Positions 37,231-45,508 of a stretch of DNA of 64,000 nucleotides are shown here, piece after piece; positions within the stretch are counted from its first letter, which is position 1, and every line of letters begins with the position of its first letter. This DNA comes from Bordetella ansorpii. Its GTDB lineage: Bacteria; Pseudomonadota; Gammaproteobacteria; Burkholderiales; Burkholderiaceae_B. The stretch is from NCBI RefSeq assembly GCF_900078705.1, contig NZ_FKIF01000007.1:930001-994000 (forward strand), written 5' to 3'. A model generated the notes under the pieces. That model was not told where the DNA came from, searched no databases, and saw only the letters and a list, made by a program, of their open reading frames with translations. A program made the translations under genes and the position numbers.

Positions 37231-38772
37231 CTACAGCGCCTGGTAGGTATCGCGCAGCACGTTCTTCTGCACCTTGCCCATGGTGTTGCGCGGCAGTTGC
37301 TCGATGACGTGGATGCGCTTGGGCACCTTGAAATTGGCGATGCGCGACTTCAGTTCGGCCTGCATGGCCGCGGCGTCCAGCGCGGCGCCCGTGCGCGGCA
37401 CCACGACCGCCACCACCGCCTCGCCGAAATCGGGATGCGGCACGCCGATGACGGCCGATTCGGACACGCCCGGCATCTCGTCGATCAGCGTCTCGATCTC
37501 TTTCGGATAGACGTTGTAGCCGCCCGAGATGATCAGGTCCTTGCTGCGGCCCACGATGGACAGGTAGCTGTCGGGCGCGGCGCGGCCGCCGGCCTCGCCC
37601 CCCCAGCGGCCCACGTCGCCCGTCCTGAACCAGCCGCCCTCGGCGAACTCTTCGCGGGTCTTCTCCGGCATGCGCCAGTAGCCCGAGAACACATTGGGAC
37701 CACGGACCTGCACGTTGCCGATCTCGCCCGGCGCCAGCGGCGTGCCCGCGTCATCGACCACGCGGACCTCGACGCCCGGCAGCGGCTTGCCCACCGTACC
37801 GCCCAGCCGCTCGCCTTCGCCGGCGTGGTAGGGGTTCGACGTCAGCATGACCGTCTCGCTCATGCCGTAGCGTTCCAGGATGGTGTGGCCGGTGCGCTCG
37901 CGGAAATCGTTGAAGGTTTCCGTCAGCAGGGGCGCAGAACCCGAGATGAACAGGCGCATGTTGCGGCACGCCTTCCTGTCGAAACGACGTTCGGCCAGCA
38001 GGCGCACGTAATAAGTGGGCACGCCCATCATCACCGTGCTTTGCGGCAGGTAATGCAGCGCCTGCTCGACGTCCAGCCTGGGCAGCCAGATCATGCGCGC
38101 GCCGGCCAGCAGCGCGCCGTGCGAGGCCACGAACAGGCCGTGCACATGGAAGATCGGCAGCATGTGCAACAGCACGTCGTCGGCGCGCCAGCCCCAGTAC
38201 TGGTGCAGCGTGCGCGCGTTGGAAGCCAGGTTCCCGTGCGAGAGCATGGCGCCCTTGCTGCGGCCGGTGGTGCCCGAGGTGTACAGGATCGCGGCCAGGT
38301 CGTCCGGCTGGCGTTGCACCGTGTCGAACGCCTGCGGCATGGAGGCTGCGGCTTGCAGCAGCGTGCCGCCGCGGTGCTCGTCCAGCGTGTAGACATGGGC
38401 GGTGCCGGCCTTCCCGGCGGCCCGCTTGACCCATTCCAGGTTGGCGGGCGAGCACACCACCACGGCGGGCTCGGCGTTGCCCAGGAAGTATTCGATCTCG
38501 GATTCGCGATAGGCGGTGTTCAACGGCAGATAGACCAGCCCCGCGCGCAGCGTGGCCAGGTACAGCAACAGCGCTTCGGGCGACTTCTCGACCTGCACGG
38601 CCACGCGCGCGCCTTCGGGCAGATTCAGCGAATCCAGCAGGTTCGCCAGGCAGGCGCTGGCGCGGTCGATGTCGTCCCAGGTGTAACGCAGGTCGGGCGT
38701 CTCCAGCGCGACCTTGCTGCGATCGGCGGGAAAGCCGCCTTCCAGCACGGCATACAGATTGGCGTTGCTCAC
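37231..38772 (-). CDS. matB: Malonyl-CoA synthetase (MatB-type acyl-CoA ligase)
   Basis: Adenylate-forming ligase that turns malonate, CoA and ATP into malonyl-CoA. 513 residues, the normal MatB length. The AMP-binding P-loop ILYTSGTTGRSKGAMLSHGNL lies near 166-186, then LPIFHVHGLF, ERYGMSETVM, the hinge GRSKDLIISGGYNVYPKEIE and the acylation-half Lys in NTMGKVQKN near the end. The GTG at 38772 is the start where homology begins (SNANLY); the frame is open much further but unlike protein. It follows the hydratase-like gene by five bases. Its partner decarboxylase lies in the same run. Confidence 0.88.
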   Translation of the reverse strand: MSNANLYAVLEGGFPADRSKVALETPDLRYTWDDIDRASACLANLLDSLNLPEGARVAVQVEKSPEALLLYLATLRAGLVYLPLNTAYRESEIEYFLGNAEPAVVVCSPANLEWVKRAAGKAGTAHVYTLDEHRGGTLLQAAASMPQAFDTVQRQPDDLAAILYTSGTTGRSKGAMLSHGNLASNARTLHQYWGWRADDVLLHMLPIFHVHGLFVASHGALLAGARMIWLPRLDVEQALHYLPQSTVMMGVPTYYVRLLAERRFDRKACRNMRLFISGSAPLLTETFNDFRERTGHTILERYGMSETVMLTSNPYHAGEGERLGGTVGKPLPGVEVRVVDDAGTPLAPGEIGNVQVRGPNVFSGYWRMPEKTREEFAEGGWFRTGDVGRWGGEAGGRAAPDSYLSIVGRSKDLIISGGYNVYPKEIETLIDEMPGVSESAVIGVPHPDFGEAVVAVVVPRTGAALDAAAMQAELKSRIANFKVPKRIHVIEQLPRNTMGKVQKNVLRDTYQAL

Positions 38773-38777
38773 CTTGT

Positions 38778-39698
38778 CTAGTCTCCGGTAAAGGTGGGGG
38801 ACTGGCCGGCCAGGAAGGCGCGCACGCCCTCGCGGTGGTCGCGGCTGTCCGCATAGGAAAAATAATCGTCGTACTCGGCTTCCGAAAGCGGCGCGGCATC
38901 GAGCAGGCGGCGCGACTGGCGCTTGTTGATGCGCGCGGCCAGCGGCGCGCCGCGCTGGATGCCCGCCACGCAGTCTCGCACCGCATCGGCCAGCTCGCCA
39001 TCGGGGACAGCCCGAGTCAGCAGGCCCAGGCGCAGCGCCTCGGATGCGCCGAACACCCGTCCTTCCAGCAGGATGGCCAGCGTGGCGGCGCGGCCAGCCA
39101 GGGCCAGCAGGCCCTGCATCTCTTCCGGCGCCATGGGAAAGCCCAGCCGGTTGATGGGCACGCCGAAGCGCGCGGACTCGGCGGCGATGCGCAGGTCGCA
39201 CTGGCTGGCGATCTCCAGGCCGCCTCCCACGCAGACGCCCTCGATTTCGGCCACCACGGGATGCGGGCAATGGGCCACGGCGCGCAGCGCGGGCGCCAGC
39301 ACCTCGCGGTGATAGTGCCGCACGGCGGCCCGGTCGCCGCGCACCCGCGGAAACTCGCGGATGTCGGCGCCGGCCGCGAAATTGCCGCCTTCGCCCGCCA
39401 CCACCACGCAGCGCAGGCTGCCGTCGGCGGAAAAGGTATCGAAGGCCTGGCGCAGTTGCCGCCACATGGCCACCGTGATGGCGTTCAGGCGGCCAGGATG
39501 GGACAGCGTGACGCGGGCGACGGCGCCATCGCGCTGGACGAGGACACGGTCCGAGGCGGCGCTGTCCGCAGCGGCCGCCGCCTGACCGGCGCTGGCGCCG
39601 CCGGCGCCGGCGCGGGGCGGCAGGTCCGGCTGCTGGGCAGCCCCATCCACGACGGCACGCGTGCGCGCGCCGTCCGGCCGACCGGCCCCCGCCGTCAT
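38778..39698 (-). CDS. Enoyl-CoA hydratase/isomerase family protein
   Basis: Crotonase-fold protein of 306 residues in the malonate operon. The oxyanion-hole segments NFAAGADIREF and EGVCVGGGLEIASQCDLRIAA are visible. The first catalytic Glu position (GGGLE) is kept, but the second, usually FGxPE, reads FGVPIN here, so simple hydratase activity is doubtful. The first 50 residues are a low-complexity Ala/Gly/Pro stretch not found in the family. ATG at 39698 overlaps the decarboxylase stop by ATGA; a GTG at 39650 is an alternative start. Role in malonate use is unknown. Confidence 0.82.
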   Translation of the reverse strand: MTAGAGRPDGARTRAVVDGAAQQPDLPPRAGAGGASAGQAAAAADSAASDRVLVQRDGAVARVTLSHPGRLNAITVAMWRQLRQAFDTFSADGSLRCVVVAGEGGNFAAGADIREFPRVRGDRAAVRHYHREVLAPALRAVAHCPHPVVAEIEGVCVGGGLEIASQCDLRIAAESARFGVPINRLGFPMAPEEMQGLLALAGRAATLAILLEGRVFGASEALRLGLLTRAVPDGELADAVRDCVAGIQRGAPLAARINKRQSRRLLDAAPLSEAEYDDYFSYADSRDHREGVRAFLAGQSPTFTGD

Positions 39699-40999
39699 GC
39701 CAGGCGCGAGATGGCGCGGCTGGCGGGCGGCTTGCCCTGGCCCAGGCGCGTCAGGTTCTCGTCCAGCTTGTCCAGCTCGTACAGGTAGTTGACCATCATG
39801 CCGCAGGACTGCCGCAGCCCATTCTCGGACACGTCGGCCGCCCAGTTGACGCGTTCGGCGCGCGCGCCGTTGCCCATGTGGAAGCGCGCCACGGGGTCCA
39901 GCGGCTGGCCGTTCCTCAGCGTCTGCACGTAGTGCGCGGCCAGGCGCAGGCCGGCACGGCGCAGCGCCTCGCTGGGCTTGCCCTTGGCCGACCGCGCCAG
40001 GCGCTCGGCCCAGCGAGCGCCATCCGGCGCGCCAGCGCTGACCTTGCTCTTGCTTTCACGCACGATCTGCTCGACCTCCTGCGCGGACAACTTCGACAAC
40101 CAGTCGCGCAGGCCCGGCATGGGCGACAGCGTGGCGAAGGACTTCAGCTTGGGCGCCTCTTCCAGCAGGCGCTCGATGACGCGCTTGAGCAGGAAATTGC
40201 CGAAGCTGATGCCGCGCAGGCCCGCCTGCGTGTTCGAAATGGAATAGAAGATCGCCCAGCGCGACTTGTCCATGTCGGGCGCGGGCGCCTGCGTGTCCAG
40301 CAGCGCCTGCACGTCGTCGGCCATCTGTGGCGCGAACGCGACCTCGACGAAGATCAGCGGCACGTCGGGCATCTGCGGATGGAAATAGGCATAACAGCGG
40401 CGGTCGCCCGCCACGCGATGGCGCAGGTCGTCCCAAGAGCGGATCTCGTGCACGGCTTCGTAGATGATCAGCTTTTCGAGCAGCGACGCTGGCGAATCCC
40501 AGGTCAGGCGGCGCAGTTCGAGCAGGCCCACGTCGAACCAGGCCGACAGCAGGCCTTCCAGTTCCTTGTCCAGCCCCTGCACGCCCGCCACCTGCTTGCG
40601 CCAGCGCAGCATGTCGGCGCGCAGTTCGACCAGGAAGCGCAGGCCGTCGGGCAAGGCATTGAAGCGCTTGAACAGGCGCGCGCAGCCTTCGCCACGCTCG
40701 CGGCTGGCCTCGGCCGCCTGGGCCAGCGCGCCCAGCATGGCGCGGCGCCGCTTGCCGTCGGCCGCCGCATAGCCGGTGCACCACAGCCGCGCCAGCTTGT
40801 TGGCGGCCACGTCGGTCAGGCGCGCGGCCAGCAGCGGTTCGACCGCGGCCGCGTCCGGCACGGGATCGCGCTCCCACAGCCGGCTGATGCGCGCCATCAG
40901 GCCGCTGGCTTCGGCAACGTGATCCGGCTCGCTGGCCGGATCGGAGACTTCAGGGGCGCGCGGGGCGCGCGCGCGGGCGAGCGTTTCGGGGGCGGGCAT
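39695..40999 (-). CDS. matA: Malonyl-CoA decarboxylase
   Basis: Decarboxylates malonyl-CoA to acetyl-CoA; cytosolic, 434 residues. The N-terminal helical domain covers about 40-150. The GNAT-like catalytic part holds Ser in SISNTQAGLRGISFGNFLLKRV and His in RFHMGNGARAERVNWAADVS, both positions known as catalytic in the family, and ends with SCGMMVNYLYELDKLDENL. With malonyl-CoA synthetase in the same run, the pair turns malonate into acetyl-CoA. ATG at 40999 lies 50 bases inside the end of the GntR gene. Confidence 0.93.
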   Translation of the reverse strand: MPAPETLARARAPRAPEVSDPASEPDHVAEASGLMARISRLWERDPVPDAAAVEPLLAARLTDVAANKLARLWCTGYAAADGKRRRAMLGALAQAAEASRERGEGCARLFKRFNALPDGLRFLVELRADMLRWRKQVAGVQGLDKELEGLLSAWFDVGLLELRRLTWDSPASLLEKLIIYEAVHEIRSWDDLRHRVAGDRRCYAYFHPQMPDVPLIFVEVAFAPQMADDVQALLDTQAPAPDMDKSRWAIFYSISNTQAGLRGISFGNFLLKRVIERLLEEAPKLKSFATLSPMPGLRDWLSKLSAQEVEQIVRESKSKVSAGAPDGARWAERLARSAKGKPSEALRRAGLRLAAHYVQTLRNGQPLDPVARFHMGNGARAERVNWAADVSENGLRQSCGMMVNYLYELDKLDENLTRLGQGKPPASRAISRLA

Positions 41000-41723
41000 G
41001 GGCGTCGGACTCCGGCAGGGCGAGGTGGGAAATCAGGTTGGGCACGGCGGGGGCGGCGGCAGGCACGGCCTCTTGCGTGGCCAGCGTGCGCAGGGCGTCG
41101 AACTGGCGCAGCAGATGTTTGCGCGCCAGCGCCTCGGCGCCTTCGGGATCACGCGCCTTGAGCGCGGCGAAGATGGCCAGGTGCTCGGCGCAGGATTCCT
41201 CGATGCGGCCCGGCAGCGCCAGGCTTTTGTGGCGGAACAGGCTGAGGACCTTGCGCAGGCCGCCGACCATGTCGGACAGCCAGCGGTTGTCGGCCAGGGC
41301 CTGCACGGCCTCGTGGATGCGGGCGTTGGCCTCGTAGTAGTCGTCGATGCGGCCGGCGGCGGCATGCGTGCGCAGCGCGCGGTGCAGCGGCTCCAGCGCC
41401 TTCAGGTCGGAGGCGGATGCCTTCTGGGCGGCCTCGTAGGCGCAGCGCCCTTCCAGCATGGCCATCAGCGGGAAGATCTGTTCGAGATCGGCCACCGAGA
41501 GCTCGCTGACGAAGCAGCCGCGGCCGGGTTCCAGCCGAACCAGTCCCTCGGTGGCCAGCACCTTGAGGGCCTCGCGCAGCGGCGTGCGCGAGATGCCCAG
41601 CAGGCCGGTCAGCGCGGCCTCGTCGATCCAGGCGCCCGCGGCCAGCGCGCGCGAACGGATCATGTCGCGCAAACGGTCGGCGACTTCGAGGTACAGCGCC
41701 TGGCGGACGATGGGAACGGTCAT
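40950..41723 (-). CDS. GntR-family regulator of the malonate genes (FadR/FCD type)
   Basis: Regulator of 257 residues. Winged HTH at about 8-75 with the classical ISRTPLREALKVLATEGLVRLEPGRG, then an FCD ligand domain (metal-site-like RIHEAVQAL and HLAIFAALKARDPEGAEAL). The ATG at 41723 is chosen over a slightly longer frame. The last 17 codons overlap the decarboxylase gene, tying the two together. A perfect palindrome 21 bases upstream of the start is the obvious operator. By position and class it corresponds to MatR/MdcY-type malonate regulators. Confidence 0.87.
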   Translation of the reverse strand: MTVPIVRQALYLEVADRLRDMIRSRALAAGAWIDEAALTGLLGISRTPLREALKVLATEGLVRLEPGRGCFVSELSVADLEQIFPLMAMLEGRCAYEAAQKASASDLKALEPLHRALRTHAAAGRIDDYYEANARIHEAVQALADNRWLSDMVGGLRKVLSLFRHKSLALPGRIEESCAEHLAIFAALKARDPEGAEALARKHLLRQFDALRTLATQEAVPAAAPAVPNLISHLALPESDAHARPRNARPRARPARP

Positions 41724-41743
41724 GGGCGGCGGACTCGCTAAAA

Positions 41744-41762
41744 CCATAATTCATAATTATGG
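41744..41762. promoter_or_regulatory. Perfect palindromic operator upstream of the malonate operon
   Basis: CCATAATT-CAT-AATTATGG: 8-bp perfect arms around 3 bases, an isolated AT-rich site in GC-rich DNA, 21 bases before the GntR start. The size and spacing suit a GntR (FadR-class) dimer, so autoregulation of the whole malonate operon is likely. Confidence 0.78.
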
Positions 41763-41958
41763 ACAGCCCATGATAGTGCCGTTTTTCCGGGCCGGTAAGC
41801 CCCGGCCCCTTATATTTCGATGGTGCGGCGCGGCAGGGATGCACGCTCGGCACTGCCGGGCCGGAGGGCGGCACCGCGCCTGGGCGCGGGCGCGCGCCTG
41901 ACGCAGGCCCCGCCACCAGGCGGCGAAGGCCTCGCGGCAGGCCCGGACCTATCCGCGC

Positions 41959-42747
41959 CTAGAAATGCAGCACGCCATCCACGGCATGCGGCATCAGCGA
42001 CTTCGCCCAGCGGCGCGCCGGCAGGCCGTAGGTGGATTCCACGACTTCGGCGCGCGCCATCAGGTCCGCCGCGCTGACGCGCAGGTCGGGCCCGTTGAAC
42101 GCCAGCACGATGCGGTTGCCGGCATCGATCTCGGGCAGCAGCACGATGCGGCCGTCGAACACCTTGCTCAGATTGCCGATGTTGCGGCTGAAGCTCTCAT
42201 GCTTGCCGAACAGGTTCACGGCCAGCATGCCCACGTCGCCCAGCACCTGGCGGCAGCCCATGTAGAAGCCGACGGAATCGCGCACCGGCCCCTGCGCCTG
42301 CGCGTCGTACAGATCCACCAGCAGCACCGGACAGGTGCCCGCATTGGCGGGATCGATCACCCACTGGCCCGCGTCATCGTGGTGGATGGTCAGGCGCGGC
42401 GACCGCGGCAGGCGGAAGAACAGGTGGCACACCGAGGTGACGCGCGGATTCCACTCCACCACCGTCACGTCGCTGCGGGTGTGCTTCAGGCAGAAGCGCG
42501 CCAGCGAGCCCGCTCCCAGGCCCAGCAGGCCGATGGGGCCTTCGCGCGGAGGCTCCAGGAACAGCAGCCAGCCCATCATCTGGGCGGTGTACTCCAGCAC
42601 CAGTTCGGCGGGATCGTCCATGCGCATGGCGCCCTGGACCCACTCGGTGCTGAAGTGCAGATAACGGATGCCGTCGGACTCGGAGAGCGACGGCATGTCT
42701 GGCGGCGCGGACGCGGCGCCGCGCGTTGAGGCGGGGGATTTCGGCAT
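41959..42747 (-). CDS. Spermidine-synthase-like SAM-fold protein
   Basis: Class I Rossmann methyltransferase-fold protein of 262 residues related to spermidine synthase. The SAM-type motif GLLGLGAGSLARFCLKH near 105-121 and VTVVEWNPRV near 125-134 are clear; DLYDAQAQGPV holds an Asp/Tyr region where aminopropyl transferases keep their catalytic Asp. No speD gene is near and the N-terminal beta-domain is short, so polyamine synthesis is unproven. ATG at 42747; longer in-frame sequence is Arg-rich and rejected. It is the last minus-strand gene after thiolase, 118 bases downstream. Confidence 0.8.
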   Translation of the reverse strand: MPKSPASTRGAASAPPDMPSLSESDGIRYLHFSTEWVQGAMRMDDPAELVLEYTAQMMGWLLFLEPPREGPIGLLGLGAGSLARFCLKHTRSDVTVVEWNPRVTSVCHLFFRLPRSPRLTIHHDDAGQWVIDPANAGTCPVLLVDLYDAQAQGPVRDSVGFYMGCRQVLGDVGMLAVNLFGKHESFSRNIGNLSKVFDGRIVLLPEIDAGNRIVLAFNGPDLRVSAADLMARAEVVESTYGLPARRWAKSLMPHAVDGVLHF

Positions 42748-42865
42748 GGCGCATTGTAGCGATGCCGGCAACACGGGCGCATCGGGTATGGGAGGCGTCC
42801 GGTTCCGTGACCCGCGACGCGCCGTGCCCGCACGGCGCGTCAGCGTGATCGGGCCCCGGCGGCGA

Positions 42866-44047
42866 TCAGACGCGCTCGAAGATCGCCGCGATGCCCTGGC
42901 CGCCGCCGATGCACATCGTGACCAGCGCATAGCGGCCGCCGACGCGCCGCAGCTCGTGCAGCGCCTTGACGGTGATGATGGCGCCGGTGGCGCCGATGGG
43001 GTGGCCCAGGCTGATGCCGCTGCCGTTCGGATTGACCTTGGCCGGATCGAACTTCAGTTCGCGAGACACGGCGCAGGCCTGCGCGGCGAACGCCTCGTTG
43101 GCCTCGATCACGTCCAGCTGGTCCACCGTCAGGCCGGCGCGCTTCAACGCGGCCTGCGTGGCAGGCACCGGGCCGATGCCCATGATCTCGGGGTCCACGC
43201 CGGAGTGCGCATAGGCCACCAGGCGCGCCAGGGGTTTCACGCCGCGCTTGGCGGCCACGGCGGCATTCATCAGCACCACGGCGCCCGCGCCGTCGTTCAG
43301 GCCCGAGGCATTGCCGGCGGTGACGGTGCCCTCTTCCTTCTTGAACACGGTCTTCAGGCCCGCCAGGCTGTCGGCGGTGACGTCGCGGCGCACGTGCTCG
43401 TCGGTGTCGAACGTGACCTCGCCCTTGCGCGTCTTCTGGACGATGGGAACGATCTGGTCGCGGAAGTGGCCGGCGTCGATGGCGGCCGCCGCGCGGCGGT
43501 GCGACTCGGCGGCCAGGGCGTCCTGGTCGGCGCGGCTGATGCCGAAGCGCGCGGCGACGTTCTCGGCCGTGACGCCCATGTGCATGCGGCCGAACGGGTC
43601 GGTCAGCGCGCCGGTCATCATGTCCAGCATCGTGGCGTCGCCCATGCGCGCCCCCCACCGTTGCGCGGGCGCGATGTACGGCGCGCGGCTCATGCTTTCG
43701 GCGCCGGCGCCCACGGCGATCTCGGCATCGCCCAGCATGATGGTCTGCGCGGCCGACACGATGGCCTGCAGGCCCGAGCCGCACAGGCGGTTGACGTTGA
43801 AGGCCGGCGTTTCCTTGCCGATGCCGGCATTGATGGCGGCCACGCGCGACAGGTACATGTCGCGCGGCTCGGTGTTGATGACGTGGCCGACGGCGACGTG
43901 GCCCACTTCATTGCCATTGACGGCGGCGCGTTCCAGCGCGGCGCGGATGACGGCGGCGCCCAGGTCGATGGGCGGGACGTCCTTCAGCGCGCCGCCGAAA
44001 TCGCCGATGGCGGTACGGACGGCGGAGGCGACGATGACTTCGTTCAT
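42866..44047 (-). CDS. Acetyl-CoA acetyltransferase / 3-ketoacyl-CoA thiolase
   Basis: Thiolase of 393 residues. Acyl-enzyme Cys in NRLCGSGLQA near 85-94, general-base His in ISLGHPIGATGA, second Cys in CIGGGQG near 380, and NEAFA all present. Degradative or biosynthetic use cannot be told from sequence, but the divergent acyl-CoA dehydrogenase genes 296 bp away suggest a beta-oxidation-like pathway. ATG at 44047 with AGGAGCAG ribosome site. Confidence 0.93.
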   Translation of the reverse strand: MNEVIVASAVRTAIGDFGGALKDVPPIDLGAAVIRAALERAAVNGNEVGHVAVGHVINTEPRDMYLSRVAAINAGIGKETPAFNVNRLCGSGLQAIVSAAQTIMLGDAEIAVGAGAESMSRAPYIAPAQRWGARMGDATMLDMMTGALTDPFGRMHMGVTAENVAARFGISRADQDALAAESHRRAAAAIDAGHFRDQIVPIVQKTRKGEVTFDTDEHVRRDVTADSLAGLKTVFKKEEGTVTAGNASGLNDGAGAVVLMNAAVAAKRGVKPLARLVAYAHSGVDPEIMGIGPVPATQAALKRAGLTVDQLDVIEANEAFAAQACAVSRELKFDPAKVNPNGSGISLGHPIGATGAIITVKALHELRRVGGRYALVTMCIGGGQGIAAIFERV

Positions 44048-44190
44048 GGCACTGCTCCTCTCATATAAGTGATCTGACGCGGCGCTGCATGCGCAGTCCC
44101 ACGGGCGCGCCGCCTGCTGGCCTGCCCGATGGAACGCCGCAGTGCAGCAATCATACTCGCGGGCCTGGGACCCGATGCCGGCCAGGCGAT

Positions 44191-44213
44191 AGGAAATGCG
44201 TATGGCATTTCCT
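44191..44213. promoter_or_regulatory. Perfect dyad in the divergent thiolase / acyl-CoA dehydrogenase region
   Basis: AGGAAATGC-GTATG-GCATTTCCT: 9-bp perfect arms around 5 bases. It lies between two divergent genes and stands out from its GC-rich surroundings, so an operator for both is likely. It is followed by seven A on the plus strand, so it is not a terminator in either useful direction. The rest of the 296-bp gap (44048-44343) contains no gene. Confidence 0.65.
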
Positions 44214-44284
44214 CAAAAAAATATTGGACGCCCGCGCAAGCCGCGCGGGATAGTCCAGCCTGGATGGCGCTGCGCCAGACGCCT

Positions 44285-44308
44285 GCGCATGCGCATGCGA
44301 ATGCGAAT
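44285..44308. repeat. Hexanucleotide repeat before acyl-CoA dehydrogenase
   Basis: Four tandem hexamers, (GCGCAT)2 then (GCGAAT)2, end 35 bases before the start codon. Imperfect and short; they could affect spacing between the promoter and the gene. Confidence 0.7.
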
Positions 44309-44343
44309 GCGGCCACACAAAAGCCACGACGAGACGAACCCGG

Positions 44344-45498
44344 ATGATCGATACGCTGGACCTGACGGCCATTCCCGCCGAAGACGAAGCGCTGCGAAGC
44401 GAGATCAGGCAATTCCTTCAGCATGCCTTGCAACACGTACCCGCCGACCGGCGCGCGCGCTCATGGATGGGCTTCGACGCTGATTTCAGCCGCCAGTTGG
44501 CCGCACGCGGCTGGCTGGGCCTGACGCTGCCCCGCGAATACGGCGGCGCCCAGCGCGGCCACTTCGCGCGCTTCGTGCTATCCGAGGAGTTGCTGGGCGC
44601 GGGGGCGCCGGTATCCGCGCACTGGATCGCGGACCGCCAGAGCGCGCCGCTGATCCTGAAGTACGGCACGCCATGGCAGCGGCAGCACTACCTGCCCCGC
44701 ATCTGCCGCGCCGAGGCGTTCTTCTGCATCGGCATGAGCGAACCCGGCTCGGGCTCGGACCTGGCCAGTATCCGCACGCGGGCCGACCCCCACGCCGATG
44801 GCGGCTGGCGGCTGAACGGCAGCAAGATCTGGACGACCAACGCGCACAGGTCGCACTACATGATCGCGCTGGTGCGCACCTCGGGCACGGCGGCCGACCG
44901 CCACCAGGGCCTGTCGCAGGTCATCATCGACCTGTCGCTGCCCGGCGTCACGGTGCGGCCCATCGAAGACCTGGCCGGCGACTCGCACTTCTCCGAGGTC
45001 TTCTTCGAGGACGTCGCGCTGGCGGCCGATGCGCTGATCGGCACCGAGGGCGAAGGCTGGCAGCAGGTGAACGCCGAGCTGGCCTTCGAGCGCAGCGGTC
45101 CCGAACGCCTGTATTCCAGCATGGCGCTGGTCGAGTGCTGGCTGGAGCACTGCCGCGCCCAACGCCTGGACGACGACCTCACCCGCGCCGCGCTGGGCGA
45201 GATCCTGGCGCACCTGGCCACGCTGCGCGGCATGTCGCTGGCCATCGCGGGACAACTGGCGCGCGGCCTCGCCCCCGCCACCGAAGCCGCGCTGGTCAAG
45301 GACCTGGGCACCGAACTGGAACAACGCATCCCCAGCCTGATCGCGCAGGCGCTGGGCCGCACGCCCGAGCAGCCGGCCTCGCCCGAACTGCTGCGCACGC
45401 TGGCCTATGTCGAGCAGGTCAGCCCGACGTTCTCGCTGCGCGGCGGCACCCGCGAGATCCTGCGCGGCATCATCGCGCGCGGCCTGGGCCTCAGATAA
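44344..45498 (+). CDS. Acyl-CoA dehydrogenase (full-length partner)
   Basis: FAD-dependent alpha-beta desaturase of acyl-CoA, 384 residues. N-terminal helical domain about 1-125, the beta-domain with FCIGMSEPGSGSDLASIRTRA and GGWRLNGSKIWTTNAHRSHYMIALVRT near 130-185, and C-terminal helical domain ending SLRGGTREILRGIIARGLGL. The SEPGSGSDL segment contacts FAD and substrate. Ten bases separate it from a second, shorter dehydrogenase, which suggests a heteromeric enzyme. Electron acceptor would be ETF. Confidence 0.92.
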   Translation: MIDTLDLTAIPAEDEALRSEIRQFLQHALQHVPADRRARSWMGFDADFSRQLAARGWLGLTLPREYGGAQRGHFARFVLSEELLGAGAPVSAHWIADRQSAPLILKYGTPWQRQHYLPRICRAEAFFCIGMSEPGSGSDLASIRTRADPHADGGWRLNGSKIWTTNAHRSHYMIALVRTSGTAADRHQGLSQVIIDLSLPGVTVRPIEDLAGDSHFSEVFFEDVALAADALIGTEGEGWQQVNAELAFERSGPERLYSSMALVECWLEHCRAQRLDDDLTRAALGEILAHLATLRGMSLAIAGQLARGLAPATEAALVKDLGTELEQRIPSLIAQALGRTPEQPASPELLRTLAYVEQVSPTFSLRGGTREILRGIIARGLGLR

Positions 45499-45508
45499 GG
45501 AAACGAAG

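Noticed and set aside
44191..44220. Dyad followed by seven A as a terminator
   Set aside because: It lies between divergent genes where no transcript would end, and on the plus strand the run is A.
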